Assembly: GCA_028753945.1 (NCBI GenBank)
Contig: JAPNXP010000006.1
Coordinates: forward strand, 3,596,001-3,660,000
DNA length: 64,000 nt
Direction of reading: 5' to 3'
Origin: Hexactinellida sp. DTS-2022
Taxonomy: Eukaryota > Porifera > Hexactinellida
Under the pieces are notes generated by a model. It was not told the DNA's origin, ran no database searches, and was given only the letters and a program-made list of their open reading frames with translations. Shown one piece after another: positions 20,893-34,090 of this stretch (positions are counted from its first letter, which is position 1; each line of letters begins with the position of its first letter). A program made the position numbers and the translations under genes.

Positions 20893-23800
20893 TTCTATTA
20901 TCCCAAGTTCACTTTGTATGAGATACAAATAATAATTTCCTATCATCCATAGTAAATTAATAAACTATTCATTAAATTTGAGGATATACTTGAAAAAGAG
21001 CTTATGGGTCAATTTTTCAAATTATTTTAGACGAATCTATAAGATAATATAAACTGACCTAGACTTGCCTGGAATTAAAAATTAACTTTTAAAATCTACA
21101 TAACACATTTATACATACATATGTAGATGACACCATGTGTAAAACCAATTGTAAACTTGTTATATTGGTTAGAATTCAAAACCTGTTTAATTGACAAATC
21201 TCATTAAACTAATTTTCAGCTTATTAACCAATAATGAATGTTTCTTTGAATCTCGATACAACTATTACTTGTTATTTCACCTGATTAACATAGTGCAATA
21301 TTACTTGGTTGATATGTACAAATTTGTCAAATTAAACTTAAAAATAAAATTCATAGAAAACAAATGGCATTTAATCCTCAGGTCATAGGGTCCAGACTCC
21401 AGATAAACTATATCGATTCAATAGCCATTTATTCATTTATTATGGATTATGGTTTGGAGTTGGAAATACTTTTAAATTCATTCCAAAATCCATAACACAT
21501 GGATTTGGGATAGATTTTGAATGTCCAATGAAACCCATGGTCCATAATTATGAATATTAAATCCATTGGATGTAGAAATTCGTTATTGGATAATTATGGA
21601 AATTATTACTAATAATTTTTGAGAAAATTTGTTAAGAACTGGATTTGATTAAGAATCCAATCTATCCGGACTCTAGGCTACAAATTTCTTAGTTAATTAA
21701 AATTTATATTAAGCAGTACAGTATCTCGTGTATGAAGTTTCACAATTTCGCTTTTTCAATGCTCGACAAAACACTCGATGGTGGCCATTTTGAAATATGG
21801 TAGCTAAAACAGTCATACTTATAGCTTAACAAAGCTTCAGCCACAGATTTAGTGGTTTATTTATTTAAGGTTTTGGTGACGGGCACGATAGGTCAATATG
21901 TGTCCATAAATCCAATAAAATGGTAGCAATCATACTGATCTTCCTATTAGATATAATTGATTAGTGCAAAAGGATGTTGGATTATATATACGTATAGTCC
22001 GAAATATTGTCTAATTGGAAAACTTTATAACTCAATCGCAAACAGGAACAGAAACACAAAAATAGCAATTAATCAATGATTCAACATCACTAAATAATAA
22101 TACGCCTTCTAATTAATATTAAACCACTAGGACGATAATTATCACAAGCTATTAGTTTCAAATACTGTTTTTACAACAAATAACCATGCCATATTATAGA
22201 TTTTCAGGCTACAATGCATTCAAACATAATAATTATAAAAAATATAGTATATCTAAGCAAATTATAGAATAAGGGCAAAATATTTGTTGTATAAACTAAA
22301 GAATTTACCGCCAACAAAACAAATAACAAATATAGAAACAGCTACATCCGAAAATATTTAATTATGAAACTATAAAATAAATATAATTTGTAATAGTAAT
22401 TACAAAAGTTTCCTATTTTACCCAGAAAATACATTATTCTATTCAACGGTCAATGTATAGAACAGCTGATATGTTTGCACGGCAAAATAGAGTGGACAAC
22501 AACAAATTGATTGTGTAGCAATGAAAAGTGTTATTTCAAAAAATTAGCAAGCACAATTATGTTTATTAAATTACGTTAAAGGAAATAAATTATGTTGATT
22601 CTGGTTGATTAATTACAACAATAATAAACACAGTAATAATTATCGCACGCAAATATTTACGTCATTCGATTCTTCCTTCTCTAATTCCAGCCAAAAAATG
22701 CTAAATTATACGTAATCCCTAATCCGTGTTTTAAACTCTAGAATGATAATACAAAGAATAAAGTTTTTTATTTTTAAGTTGCGATTTTAAGATAATAGTA
22801 TATGATTAACTATATTGAATTGACGAGCTATGTAAACAATGAGATTATTGAATTATCTATTAAAGATAAAAATGACTCCAATTAATTATAATCCAATTAA
22901 AATCTAAATTGCACCATTTTTACCCAAAAATAAATTAATAATTGTGTATTAGTTGAGAGAGGTTGTTTACAATATCAATATTTATTAAGTTATTAATACA
23001 AAATGATTTTTTTCTAAAATTTATCAAAAAATAATCAAAATTGTGTTTTAAAAAAGGGAATATAATCTATGTAAGCACTTCAGGGGCATAGTATTTTACC
23101 TATGAATAAATGAAATGGGATACCTAATTTAATTGTATCAGAGAGAGTTGTATTAAATCATTTGAGATTTACGAAACAATTTATTTTGGAATAATCTGAG
23201 CGGATTAATAAGTTTCCCACAACTCATTCAAATATGAATATATCTAACCAATTCTTCCAAATGAGTACAGTGGAGTTGCTTTATTATTCGGGGTTTGTTG
23301 CAAAAATAGTGCTAATAGGCGCGAAGTTTCTAATAGGGGAATTTTCTTTAAAAGAGTAAACGTTATTTTACGTAGTTATTCGTCATTCTCATTCTCTTAA
23401 TTAATATAGTAAGTACTATAAAATGATAATGAAAATACACATTATCATCGTCTCCACGGTATTTCTTGATCAGCTACTGGTTTCATAAGAGCGTACAGTT
23501 TTCCTGGAAATGGTGAAAGCGGGCAAAGAACAGGGAAAGGTATATAACAGAAATCCCACTTTGCATAGTAAACATTTAAAAAATGAAAATATACAAAATA
23601 TAAAAATATTGTAAAGTATTGAAATCGTGAGGGCATAGATATATTTAGGAAGTCCAATTTAGAAAAATTACCAAGTCACATGACCAACCTATATATGTCG
23701 ACGCAATACGTATGGTGCGTGCTAATTTTTATAGTAAATCATTATTATTATTTGTGCGAGTAATATAATTGTTTGTCTATTAGTAACTTTGAGTTGCTTA

Positions 23801-24630
23801 ATTAAAAGTTAACTATTTGTTTGTCTATTTGCAACTTTGAGTTGTTATAGGGTAATAACAGATCTACACTTGTCACCAGAAACAGGTTGCTAATAAACGA
23901 ATATTGCTATTAAGGTTAAGCGAGTTGCTAATAGGGAACTTTATGGTTAATACGATAATAAGTGCCTATTTAAGTAATTTCAATTCCCTAGGGGGTACGT
24001 TATAACTGAGTTATAGTGTAGTATATCAGTCAAAATCTACCTAAAAAAAAACACGTACTTAAAAAAAAACACGACCATTTTTAATCAACTTAGTTTATTG
24101 TACATTAAACTAATTAATAAAAGATTTAAATCAAATTCTGAAACTTTTCGAAACAATTTTGTACGTTAAGCACTAAAGCACGTGTTTGTATGCAGCAGGT
24201 ACTCTTATGATTATACAATAGTTTATTTACTATAATTTTTATTATGATAGATAAACAAATAAACCTTAATACACTATTCTGAGAAAATCTATGTCTAATT
24301 TAAGGAAAATTCAACAGGATTAACAAGGTTTGATTAAGACAACTTGGTCAATTATATGTATTAATTTGTTCAGAGCAAAAGTATCAAAATTATGTACGTA
24401 TTTCTATGTAAGATAATTTCAGAAAAAATTCATTCAATATTGACATCTCCCCAATAGGTGGGGCGTATTATTAGAGTTCTAACATAGTTCATTTAATATA
24501 TGCTTACTAAAATTCAATAGACATGATAGAATTTCGTCAACAGAAGTTGAATTAAAATCAACTTTCTTCAAATTAGATACACCCATTCACTTGCGTCAAT
24601 ACCAAATGTACTATACACGAATTGGAATTA

Positions 24631-24814
24631 CAGTCAACTTTGTTTAATTGGGTCACTTTGTTTGAGGATATTTTGACCCAATTACGCGAATAATCGAATT
24701 TAACGTAAATATTACAAGCCAAACTGTATTACCGTTCAGTAAATCCTGCGAAATATTGACCAAATTAAGCGGATAACCCAATTAACCGGTGGCTCTGTTA
24801 AGCGGAGTTTACTG
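24631..24814 (+). mobile_element. TA-flanked MITE, family B ('ttaagcggagtt'), copy 1
   Basis: Termini cagtcaactttgtttaat/ttaagcggagtttactg. It ends 30 bp from the splice donor of the ODAD2 exon at 24845. Confidence 0.85.
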
Positions 24815-24844
24815 TATTTTTCAAGCCAAAACTAGAGAGATTAC

Positions 24845-25281
24845 CTGTTAAAAGCTTTACCAGTGGAATAATCCCACCAGCTTTCCTGATAGCAATTCTA
24901 TTCTCAGGATCCTTTGCACACTGGCCTATCGCGCCCACAACATTAATCTGCACTTCTTCTGGCTGTCCAGATAGCAAGCTAACAAGATGGGATATCGCAT
25001 TCTGTTTCTTAAATTGCTTCACGTTAATAGGAGACATGGAGCATTTCCAAATAGCACCAGTGGCTGCGGCTAACAGTTCTTTGTTCTTGACTTGAGAGAG
25101 AAGTTTTACCAGTGGAGTGAGCCCGTTGAATTCTCGCACTAAATTCCGAGTTTCGGGTTCTTCTGCGCATTTGAATATAGCAGATGCGCAATGCATTTTC
25201 AACTCTTCGCTGTCGTTAGTCAATCCTTTTACGAAATCTTCTATCATTCCTTCATGTCGGATAAGCTTACGGTATTCAGGC
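24845..25281 (-). CDS. ODAD2: ODAD2 (ARMC4) penultimate exon
   Basis: 437 bp, entered in phase 2 after a CAG acceptor (25282-25284) and left in phase 1 at donor ACAG/GTAATC. It encodes about 146 residues of armadillo repeats: PEYRKLIRHEG, LKMHCASAIFKCAEEPETR, LLAAATGAIWKCSMSPINV, QPEEVQINVVGAIGQCAKDP, IAIRKAGGIIPLVKLLTG. These align without gaps to the middle of the ODAD2 armadillo domain. The donor (GTAATC) is weaker than consensus. Family-B MITEs lie within about 30 bp downstream and 55 bp upstream. Confidence 0.93.
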
Positions 25282-25336
25282 CTGTAGAGGGAAATGGTAT
25301 ATTAACTCCGATTAAAAACAAAAGTAAATACAAGTA

Positions 25337-25519
25337 CAGTCAACTCCGCTTAATAGAGTCACCTCGGGACCAGGTTGCTTTGACCCGATTAAGCGGAGAA
25401 ATCTATAAACGAAAATATTTTAAGCCAAAATGTAATTCCGTCTTATAAATATTTCGAAATTTTGACCCGAAAAGCAGTGAAATCTATTAACCGGTGGCTC
25501 TATTAAGCGGAGTTGACTG
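25337..25519 (+). mobile_element. TA-flanked MITE, family B, copy 2
   Basis: Well-preserved termini cagtcaactccgcttaat/attaagcggagttgactg, TA on both sides. Confidence 0.9.
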
Positions 25520-26096
25520 TAATAATATAAAGTAGATGTTATGAACAATGCTAATAGGAAAGCCGTATGAAGAAATTAGCTATAACAAATACCCGCTGTT
25601 TGCACTGCATAGTAATTGCAATATAATTAGTTGATCTTATACAAATTCGTAATTAATAAGTACATCAATTTCAACTGTTTAAGGAAATTCGTAGGATTCA
25701 TAATTTGAAAGAAGAATGTGAAACTATAGTAATTATTTTAATCGGAAATTTAATATATTGAATAAAATCAAACGTCAATTTATGTCCTTTAGTAAGAGAA
25801 AAACTTTCAAAATAAGTAAGCTATGTGCAGTAAACTCCCGATATAATTTCGGATATAACGAGACACACGTTTATAACGAAGTTACATATATTCCCCAGAT
25901 GGGAAAAGTACGTAATTGATTTGATCCATGACTAGTAGCAAATTACTTTTTATCCCAAAGCGAGCATTTAATGTTAATTATGTTCCCTTAATAGCAATAT
26001 ACTATTAGCAAAAAATTACATGCAAAAGGTGATTTACTATATTACGCAAACCCCACTGTACTGGTAAACCATTCTACTACCTTATTTATTTTAATA

Positions 26097-26231
26097 CAGT
26101 TAAACCTCATTAGTATGAACAATAATAACAGTATGAACATTCGTATTGAAAAGGCTTTGGAGGGGACTGAAATAGTGCTCGTAATAACCAGACTTAGTAT
26201 TAAACATGTTAGTACTAACGAAGTTCTACTG
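26097..26231 (+). mobile_element. TA-flanked MITE, family A, copy 2
   Basis: Ends cagttaaacctcattagta/actaacgaagttctactg. It stops 11 bp before the hAT-like element at 26243. Confidence 0.8.
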
Positions 26232-26242
26232 TATGTTCTTAG

Positions 26243-26999
26243 CAGGGTTGCCAATCCAATCCAATCGATGTAAAATTTGGCAATAGATATCGATAGCGAA
26301 TCCAATCGATAATCGATAAAATAATAGATTATTTATCGATTATATATTGATTTTCAATCGATAATTTATTCTTTTTCAAACGATTATTTATTGATTTTCC
26401 ATAGATTTTTATCTATTATTTATCGATTATTTGTCGATTTTCTATCGATTATTTATCGATTATTTATCGATTATTTGTCGATTTTCTGTCGATTATTTAT
26501 CGATTGTGTGTAAATTATTTAAATTTATAGAATATAAATTTAGGGTTCTTTATCTTGCCTCCATGATTAGGAAATATGTACACTACCCGGCCAAAAGTAT
26601 TTGAATAATAATATTTTGATTTAAACATTTTAGTTTATAGCAGCATAATAACATCTATAGATGCTTCAATATGGATATTTACATAAATCGATACCGTATA
26701 AAGTATAAGCAAATAGCAAAATTTTTGAATTTACATTTTTATGTAGGTGTTTAACTCATTAGCTATAATTTTGTCATGTTATTTCATGCTTATTCGTCCA
26801 AACAAATATATATATTTATATTATTCGCCTTACTCGTAAATCGAAAAAAATCGGGGAAAAATCGATAATCGATAAAAATCCGTCGATAATTATCCAATCG
26901 ATTAAAACTCTGGGCAATCCAATCGATAATCCAATCGATACAAAATTCAGCAATCGATAATCGATAAGTTCTCTCGATTGGATTGGATTGGCAACCCTG
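26243..26999. mobile_element. hAT-like element rich in 'ATCGAT' words, 8-bp TSD
   Basis: 757 bp with termini cagggttgccaatccaatcc/ggattggattggcaaccctg and duplication GTTCTTAG at 26235-26242 and 27000-27007. The left part is filled with irregular repeats of ttatcgattatttgtcgat. No transposase frame. Confidence 0.9.
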
Positions 27000-27007
27000 G
27001 TTCTTAG

Positions 27008-27556
27008 TCAACTGGTTAGTGCCAGTGGCGGCGCTAGCCAGCCGCCACTGGTGGTGCACAAATGCGTCATAAGTTGCGCACAGGCTAGTAAACTGGCCAC
27101 ACCTACATTAATGAGGTGGGGACAAGTCCCACCTATATATATAGTTGAACTCTAGTTGAAGTTCTAGTTCTCGCTTTATCTATAAAATATGTAATATTTA
27201 CGAAAATACACATGATGCTAAACCATCTATTAAAATCAAAAACACATCTAAATAAATTAAGCGGACCACAAAGTGGTTTAGAGTTCTGTCGAAATCGATG
27301 AAGTATAACGAGTATTAACGACCCATCAATATTAATACTGATTTCCGAAAAATTGGGTTACTTTGGTCCGAGGGTAACTTGATGAACACGATTAACCAAT
27401 AACTTAATGAATTCTACTGTACTTGCCATATACAAAGTAAATCATATGGCAATTACATAGTAAAGTATGCTATTCTAAACAAAAGTCCAGATTCAAAGAA
27501 GAATTGAAAATTACAATTTATTTTCATCATTAATTATGCTTTAATATTAAACTTAC
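27008..27556. other. ODAD2 intron sequence
   Basis: AT-rich intron DNA. A short palindrome (gccagtggcggcgctagccagccgccactgg, 27021-27051 region) lies next to the hAT insertion. Nothing else is recognised. Confidence 0.4.
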
Positions 27557-27834
27557 CTAGAAGCACATTCTTGTAGTGTACCAACAGCTGGTACTAGAAC
27601 AGATTCCTGATCACTTTTCAATAATTTCGCTAATAGAGGAAATATTCCAGCTCGCTGCATGGCTTCCTTATTACGATCACTCTTACTACAACTCCATAAG
27701 GCAAGGGCACCTGCTTTCGCTACATCTAGAGGTGTTAAATCAATAACAAGCTTATTAGAGTCGACTTTATCTGGTGGCATATCAGCATATTCAAGGATAG
27801 CAACTAACTTCGGAATTCCATAATGATGACGAAC
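27557..27834 (-). CDS. ODAD2: ODAD2 (ARMC4) exon, most upstream one found
   Basis: 278 bp starting in phase 0 after acceptor TCTAG (27835-27839) and ending at donor CTAG/GTAAGT in phase 2. It encodes [18 protein letters not shown], then a loop, then [20 protein letters not shown] and [14 protein letters not shown]. This is colinear with the start of the C-terminal armadillo block of animal ODAD2. ODAD2 proteins have about 1,000 residues; the three exons give about 475, so more than half of the protein should lie upstream. I could not find such exons between here and the kinase gene at 34850. They may be short and far away, with other genes nested in the introns, or lost. Confidence 0.9.
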
Positions 27835-27839
27835 CTAGA

Positions 27840-28238
27840 CAATATATTGTAATGGTAATATCTTACACAGGTTTATGGTGCAGTAAATAGTGAACGCTAA
27901 AAACAACAGTAAACATCGTTGTAGACAAAACTCTTATTAAGGGTTATATGATATATTCACATATAGACCAATATTAATAGGAAAATAATGAAATTTTAAA
28001 ATAATATGAAAAAGCGATATTGATATTATTAAGAACTTTGAACTGTGGGGGTCAAATATATTGATTTCATACACAACAGTCTGTAGTGAAATATTATATT
28101 TTAACCTTGCAGTTATTAGAATAAAATTGATGTAAAATTCTCCCCTGTTCTGTTTTCGTGTGTAAGAAAGCCTTATTAGGTTGTTGTGTTCATTTGGATA
28201 ATTTTAAATGTTAGTTAGAACTTGGTTAATGACATTTC
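27840..28238. other. AT-rich DNA upstream of the ODAD2 exon
   Basis: No exon or element recognised. Confidence 0.35.
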
Positions 28239-28324
28239 AAGGGTTGATAAAAGAATGATTTTTAAATAAAAAAATCGGACTTTTTTATGTAAATCAGATT
28301 TTTGATTTAAATCAAACAACCCTG
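28239..28324. mobile_element. Short hAT-like MITE
   Basis: 86 bp, aagggttgataaaa.../...tcaaacaaccctg. It is a deletion derivative of the family at 7385-8532 (shared gatttaaatca words). Flanks gacatttc and ggcttttc look like a worn 8-bp duplication. Confidence 0.75.
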
Positions 28325-28503
28325 GGCTTTTCATTGGGCAAAGAGCGTTGCAAGGATAATTTAGGAAATTATAGTCGATTCGAACAGATATTAAGAGAAC
28401 TGTGAAATGTTATTCTAATTCCCAAGATACTATATAAAGTAATTGATAGTTAATTGCTGTTGATAACATTGGAATTAATAAGAAAACACAAAAATATTAA
28501 AAA

Positions 28504-28665
28504 TGAATGTATTAATAACTCATTGTTAAATTAGATTAAATTAGATTCTAATTAAAATAATAATGCATTGGAATCAGAATTATAACTTAAAATGACTTAA
28601 TTAATAATTCATTGTTAAATTAGATACAATTATATTATAATTCAAATAATAATGGAATGTATCAA
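28504..28665 (+). repeat. Two diverged tandem copies of about 90 bp
   Basis: Both copies contain 'aataa.tcattgttaaattaga' and 'aaataataatg'. The word atcagaattataacttaaa recurs at 29150. Confidence 0.6.
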
Positions 28666-28814
28666 AATTTTAATAACGATACATTGACTGTGATATATCT
28701 ATAAAGAATTAAAAATTAATTCATAAGCACATTTACCAATAATATTATGTGGAAATCGTGCACTGTCTTTTAATTGCATGGTTTAATATTTGTGTTAAGA
28801 CGTAATTTGAAATA

Positions 28815-28997
28815 CAGTTGACTCCGCTTACTAGGACCAGTTTTGTTCCAGGATAGTTTGACCCAATTAAGCGGAAAAATCTATTAATCGAAAATATTTT
28901 TAGTCAAACTGCAATTCCGTTCTATAATTCCTGTGAAACTTTGACCCCATTATGCGGAGAAATTTATTAACCGGTGGCTATTAAGTGGAGTATACTG
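28815..28997 (+). mobile_element. TA-flanked MITE, family B, copy 3
   Basis: Termini cagttgactccgctta/taagtggagtatactg, TA on both sides. Confidence 0.8.
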
Positions 28998-29172
28998 TAT
29001 TAATATTATTCAAATTTTAATACAGTCAAATTATTTTAGAAAATGCAAATTCCATTGAGAAGTCCAAATTATCTACCCTATTTGTGATGCACTAATTAAT
29101 CCAAAAAAGCACAATTTGATGTTGTACTTTTATTTTCATTTTGTATCAGAATTATAACTTAAATTTTATCGT

Positions 29173-29208
29173 ATGCCACCGGATAAAGTTAGCTCTAATA
29201 AGCTTATT
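29173..29208 (+). pseudogene. Inverted fragment of the ODAD2 exon
   Basis: The plus strand reads MPPDKVSSNKLI, nearly the [12 protein letters not shown] of the exon at 27557-27834, with about 5 mismatches in 36 nt and on the opposite strand. The similarity stops at both ends, so it is a captured or rearranged exon scrap. Confidence 0.65.
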
Positions 29209-29315
29209 TTACTCTTACATGTTTACAATTATTTGAGCAACTATATAAAATGCTTTTGAACTATGAATGACTTCCTGTTAAGTAGGAGATAGAGATAGTG
29301 ACTATAATTTAATAT

Positions 29316-29694
29316 AGTAAACTCCGCTAAATCGGGTCACTTCGGTTCAAGGATAGATTGACCCAATTAATCGAAATTATACTATTTTGAGGGTACAGCT
29401 AGTGTTCTTTATATTCGTACGTACACTACTATAATATGAATAGATACACGTATACTAGACGAGTGATATAAATACTTTTGCACACTTATTTGACACAATT
29501 GACAGATTATTGACCCGATTAATTAAAATTTGGGATCTTTAAAAGCGAATATTGATTCAACCAACCCAATTTTGGAATAAAATTTCATAATTTTGACCCG
29601 AAGAACCGGAACTATTTGTATTAGCTTCATTGACATGATTTCTCCATGAAAAATGACCTAATTAACCAGTAATTCCATTAAGCGGAGTTGACTG
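29316..29694 (+). mobile_element. Long family-B MITE (about 380 bp)
   Basis: Ends gtaaactccgctaaat/attaagcggagttgactg. The interior (gacgagtgatataaatac, aatttgggatctttaaaagc) is shared in inverted orientation with 34091-34498, defining a longer subfamily. Confidence 0.8.
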
Positions 29695-29699
29695 TAACG

Positions 29700-30469
29700 T
29701 GCGTACTTAAATATCGGCTAAAATATTTTTACTGTGCCGACTATACTATAGTATAGTGGCCCAGTATTGGTCTTAGTGCTTTGGTTAGTTGTTATTAGTC
29801 CGTATCCTCTCCACAGAGCAGAGTTTAATTAACTAAGAGCCCAAATTTCAGGATATTTGTCTCACGGGTTACAGATGTGCACCTGGGGTCACGATTTCTT
29901 TTTACACTTTTTGGACACATTTTTGCACCTGTTTAATATTAAAACAGGAACAATAAATAGTACCCGAATATTCAATTTATATGCATTCTATAGAGAATTA
30001 AATTTTACACCTTTTCACAGTGCTCGAATTTTCAAATTGCGCTTCGTTTGTGCCACAATTGAGTTTCAAATTTCCTTTGTTTACTAACACTTCAGTTCTA
30101 TTAAAGTGTTAAATCTAATTCTATTGTTTCAACTTGTGATTATTATATTGATTCAACTTGTGAGATCGAGTAGGCTTCTATTTTCTAATTGAAAACTAAG
30201 ATATTACATTCCTTAACAACGACAGATTATGTGATCATATTTACTGCAGGAATACTGTTGCCCTATAAATATACTGACGTAATTAATTATAATTAATTCA
30301 GTCAGTATATGGCTTATATAGATGCTTCCAATTTGTATATTAGGGGTTATCGAATGTGCGGAATTGAAATCTGATAGCCAAATTAATTAATATATTATTT
30401 ATGATAAAATAATTTAACTTAATAATTGTAAGTTGACATTGAAATTGGTGTTATATTATAAATAATATA
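29700..30469. other. AT-rich intergenic DNA
   Basis: Nothing recognised. An open frame at 29857-30087 has no family resemblance. Confidence 0.35.
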
Positions 30470-30596
30470 AAAAAATCCAAAATTGCAGCCTGTGCCGACA
30501 GCATGTTCCTTTGGAGGCACTATCAATAAACAACCAACAAAATATAGTGCCACCAAAGGAACATGCGTAGGCACAGGCTGCAATTTTGGATTTTTC
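30470..30596. mobile_element. Hairpin MITE-like inverted repeat
   Basis: Arms of about 50 bp (aaaaatccaaaattgcagcc, tgtgcc, catgttcctttgg, then ggcacta and its complement) around a 20-bp A-rich centre, with two small bulges. It could form a long hairpin RNA. Confidence 0.8.
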
Positions 30597-30599
30597 TAT

Positions 30600-33500
30600 A
30601 TAACCCAATTTCCCAAAAGTGAATTATCTATATATTAAAGCGAAATTGTTGTTCGTGTGTTTGTGTGTTTGTTTGTCCATAATTAATTGGAAAGACTACG
30701 TGTCGCAGAAAGCTGAAAATTTGTATACAGGGTTAATTTTGTACTGCGACAACGATCTATTGGTTTTTGAAGAGAAATATTCACATTTAAAGATGACAAA
30801 ATATGTTAGCCAAGTAAATTCGAGGATTTGTTAGTAGGATTAGTATACTTCATTCAATTTGTATAAATAGACTGTGCATAATATAATGATTTTCTGAGGC
30901 TGCAATTTGATTGATTGAAAATAAATTCATCTAACCAATCAATCATTTGTCTATTCTATTGCATGTTTTTCTTTTAGTATTATTTGGATTCGAGCTATCC
31001 TTATCGTGAAACTGAAATTTATTGAGCTATTAATATGAGAATTTGAATTGTTCTGCAAGTGAGAAAAATATTTAAACTGTACTAATTAGGCATAATCAAT
31101 ATAGTAAACACTTCAATAACTGTACTTAAATGCAATTGATATCATATTCACAAATGCTTTCACCTTTCCCAGTTATAAATAAATAAATTCATTAAAGATA
31201 ATCTCTATTTTGATTAATTATTAATTGACAGCAGTTACTGCTGTCTAGAATAATTACCTATATAGGAATACATTGGAGAGTTAGTTACGTTATTAATTAT
31301 TTAAACTGATTCCCAAAGAAGAGCAATTGTGATACAATATCAACCTCCAATGGAACTGCACACATAAAATGAAGTCATTAGAAGATAAGTAACTTTGCTA
31401 TTAGTTCTTCAAAACATAGTAGAAAATAATGCAGACTAAACATGAATTGTGTAGACGCTAAATTCAAAGAATATGTGAACTCTGCCTATGATGCGAGGCG
31501 TCATAAGATTAGTACAGTTGCTAGGCAGTAACTCATGGTGTATGCATTGAATAATTCAAAATGCATTGGCACACATACGTAGGCATTAGGTTAAAGTAAA
31601 TTAAGTGAGCACGGATACAAAACTTGATTAATCAATCCACGTAATACCATGTAATTAAATTTAATAACCAGACACTAAGGCGGTGTGTTTGGGAATGACT
31701 ATGGGTAACATAATATGAATGATAAAATAGATTCCATTAAGTCATACGTATTAGAATTAATAGGGTGGTAGCTAAATTATCAGGAACGAATGAAAATATA
31801 GCTTGGAATGTTTAAAGTATAATACAGGGTGTGATCAATTAGAAGTGACTTATTAATTTACTTACAAGTTGGTTTTTTTTGAAGTTATTTCTTTCTATTA
31901 AATGAGGTTTGAATTACTCAATATATACAATAATACGTACTGTTCAAAAGCTTACAAGTTGAACTGTGTATCTATATTCTTGTAATAAAGGCATATTAAG
32001 GAGAATGGAATAAATCGTAACTGGATACATAATGTTATGGACAAAGGGCATCCAGGGCATCCACAAACCCAGTACAAAATGAATTATGAATTGTTATAGA
32101 ATAGGGCAATAAGCGAATCTATTCTCGGCAATTTTAAATCATTAGTATAGAAATAAATGGGATTAGTGTGAATTGTAGAGAGTATAAATTTAAGCGGTTC
32201 TAATTTTAGAAGCGCACTTTAATTTCGCTCCAAAATATAAAAAGTAAGCAAGATCTTTTTTGTATTTACCAGGATAGCATTTTGTATATTAACAATGATT
32301 ATTATTATTATTATCAGGTCCAGTATGGTTCATTTAGATTCCGACAAAGGAAAATGGCCATTTGGATGATAATAATAAATGTATTGACTAATTTTTATTG
32401 GGGCTTATGTCTTCAAACTAAAATCCAATATTTTTTCACAAATACGTATAGGCAAAATATCAATTTTAGGCCATTGTCAACACGACGTTTACCACCGATG
32501 GGTCACGGAAATGGAACTAAACCACTTTATGCCCATATATGGGCATGTGGGTCACAAGTGGTTATCAGCGGGTTAAAGGTAATATTGTTTCAGCTCCATA
32601 CGAAGTCTATCTGATGGTGCAAGCGGTGGTATCTTATTATCATTATCTCATTATTATATGAGATAATGATAATTAAACAAAATCTGAATCCAGTCTTTAA
32701 TCCATAACGGATTATATATCCTGGAAATGAATAATAAATCCATCCATAAATCATTTATCATAAATTTTGGAATGGATTTCAGATTAATTCCCAATTCCAG
32801 CCAATATACACGTACAAATATGGATTATAAATCCGGAAAATCCATGATCTACCGTACCTCTGCCTGTCTTAATAATTATAATCTTTGGATAATATATTCA
32901 TTAGGATATTCAGTTATCAAATTCTTTAAGAAAATCCAACCTCTAGCATTTTAGAGAGAATGGTACTATGCAAAAATCAAAATTGAAATGCATTAGATTT
33001 TACACATCACAAATAGTATTACACTTAGCAAATTAATTAATCCGATGTAACTAAATGTATTAACATCAGGCTTAAAGGGTAGTTATTATAAATTAATTAT
33101 GTGAATGTGCTGGACTGATAACTATTAACCCAATCAATAAGGGATATCACACTACAACTTAATTAATGATAATTATCAAATTAATACAACTGATATCTTA
33201 ACCTGTGGTAGTTTCTTAAATAAAACTGCAGGAGTGTATAATGCGTTGATCCTATGTAATACTTTACGTATTATTATTAATTAGATCAACTGATAGCATA
33301 CTGAGGGATTATGAAATAGTTTTCATTAAAGGATGGTTATTTGGGTTTTATTGAATTAGAAAAGGGATATAATTCATGTTAAAATTGACCTTGCCAGTGC
33401 ATTACATAAGTAGTTTCCTTTGTATAATATACAGATAGATTTTCCATAATATATTAGAGAAATTTAACAATAACAAAGCGGTCCCCAAAAATAAATAATA

Positions 33501-34090
33501 CTATAGAATCGATGGAGTATAATATAGTACATAAAACATCCAAACCATGTTAAATCTTGAGAAATAATAATAATAATTTATAAAACATTCTCTAGAAAAT
33601 AAATATTAACATATTTTACTGATTTGCATGTAAATACAGCAAAAAGAAAATTAGTCATAAGGAGAGTGTATTAGTAACATAAATTTACTAGTTCTATTAT
33701 TAAAACATTAAAAGTATTATTGCATTTGTAATATTAACCTTAAATATAAATTTTTTGTTAAATATCAAAATAACAAAGAAATTCCTAAATTAGAATAATT
33801 TAATTAAGATATCAAATAGTAAAATCGTGATTCTATTCAATGAATTTGTGATGGTAATTTTAAACTCTGATCTATGATAAAGATCAGAATCAATAAAAAC
33901 AACTTAGAAATAACCAAATCATTATACTTACTAACATTAGAAATCTAACAATATTTGGCAATATGTTGTCCAATGAGTGCATACATCCATTTACATTGGA
34001 TAACAAATTTGCAGTATAATTTATTATTAGATATAATTCCTGGAGAAAAGAATAGACTATGTACGTATATGGCAAACTTAATAAAATATA
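30600..34090. other. Long AT-rich intergenic region
   Basis: 3.5 kb without a supportable gene. A (gt)-rich word set at 30625-30685 after 'tctatatattaaagcgaa' looks like the edge of an unrecognised repeat. A hairpin with 15-bp arms (attatcattatctca) lies at 32636-32673. Confidence 0.4.

Larger units (their letters stand above)
20656..24844 (-). other. ODAD2 intron (last)
   Basis: 4.2 kb, AT-rich. It holds the MITEs at 20711-20892 and 24631-24814, a possible element at about 21386-21680 (ends agggtccagactcc/ggactctaggct), and pieces of family D around 23268-23350 and 23870-23945 with unrelated DNA between. No other exon is visible. Confidence 0.7.

Noticed and set aside
26790-27059. Minus-strand open frame
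   Set aside because: It lies in the end of the hAT-like element at 26243-26999.
32282-32614. 110-codon open frame
   Set aside because: Starts with a non-ATG codon, low-complexity Tyr run, no family resemblance, no splice context.
33938-34041. Possible upstream ODAD2 exon on the minus strand
   Set aside because: It has a good acceptor (tattcttttctccag) and a nearby gtaagt, but the peptide does not resemble the armadillo or N-terminal parts of ODAD2.
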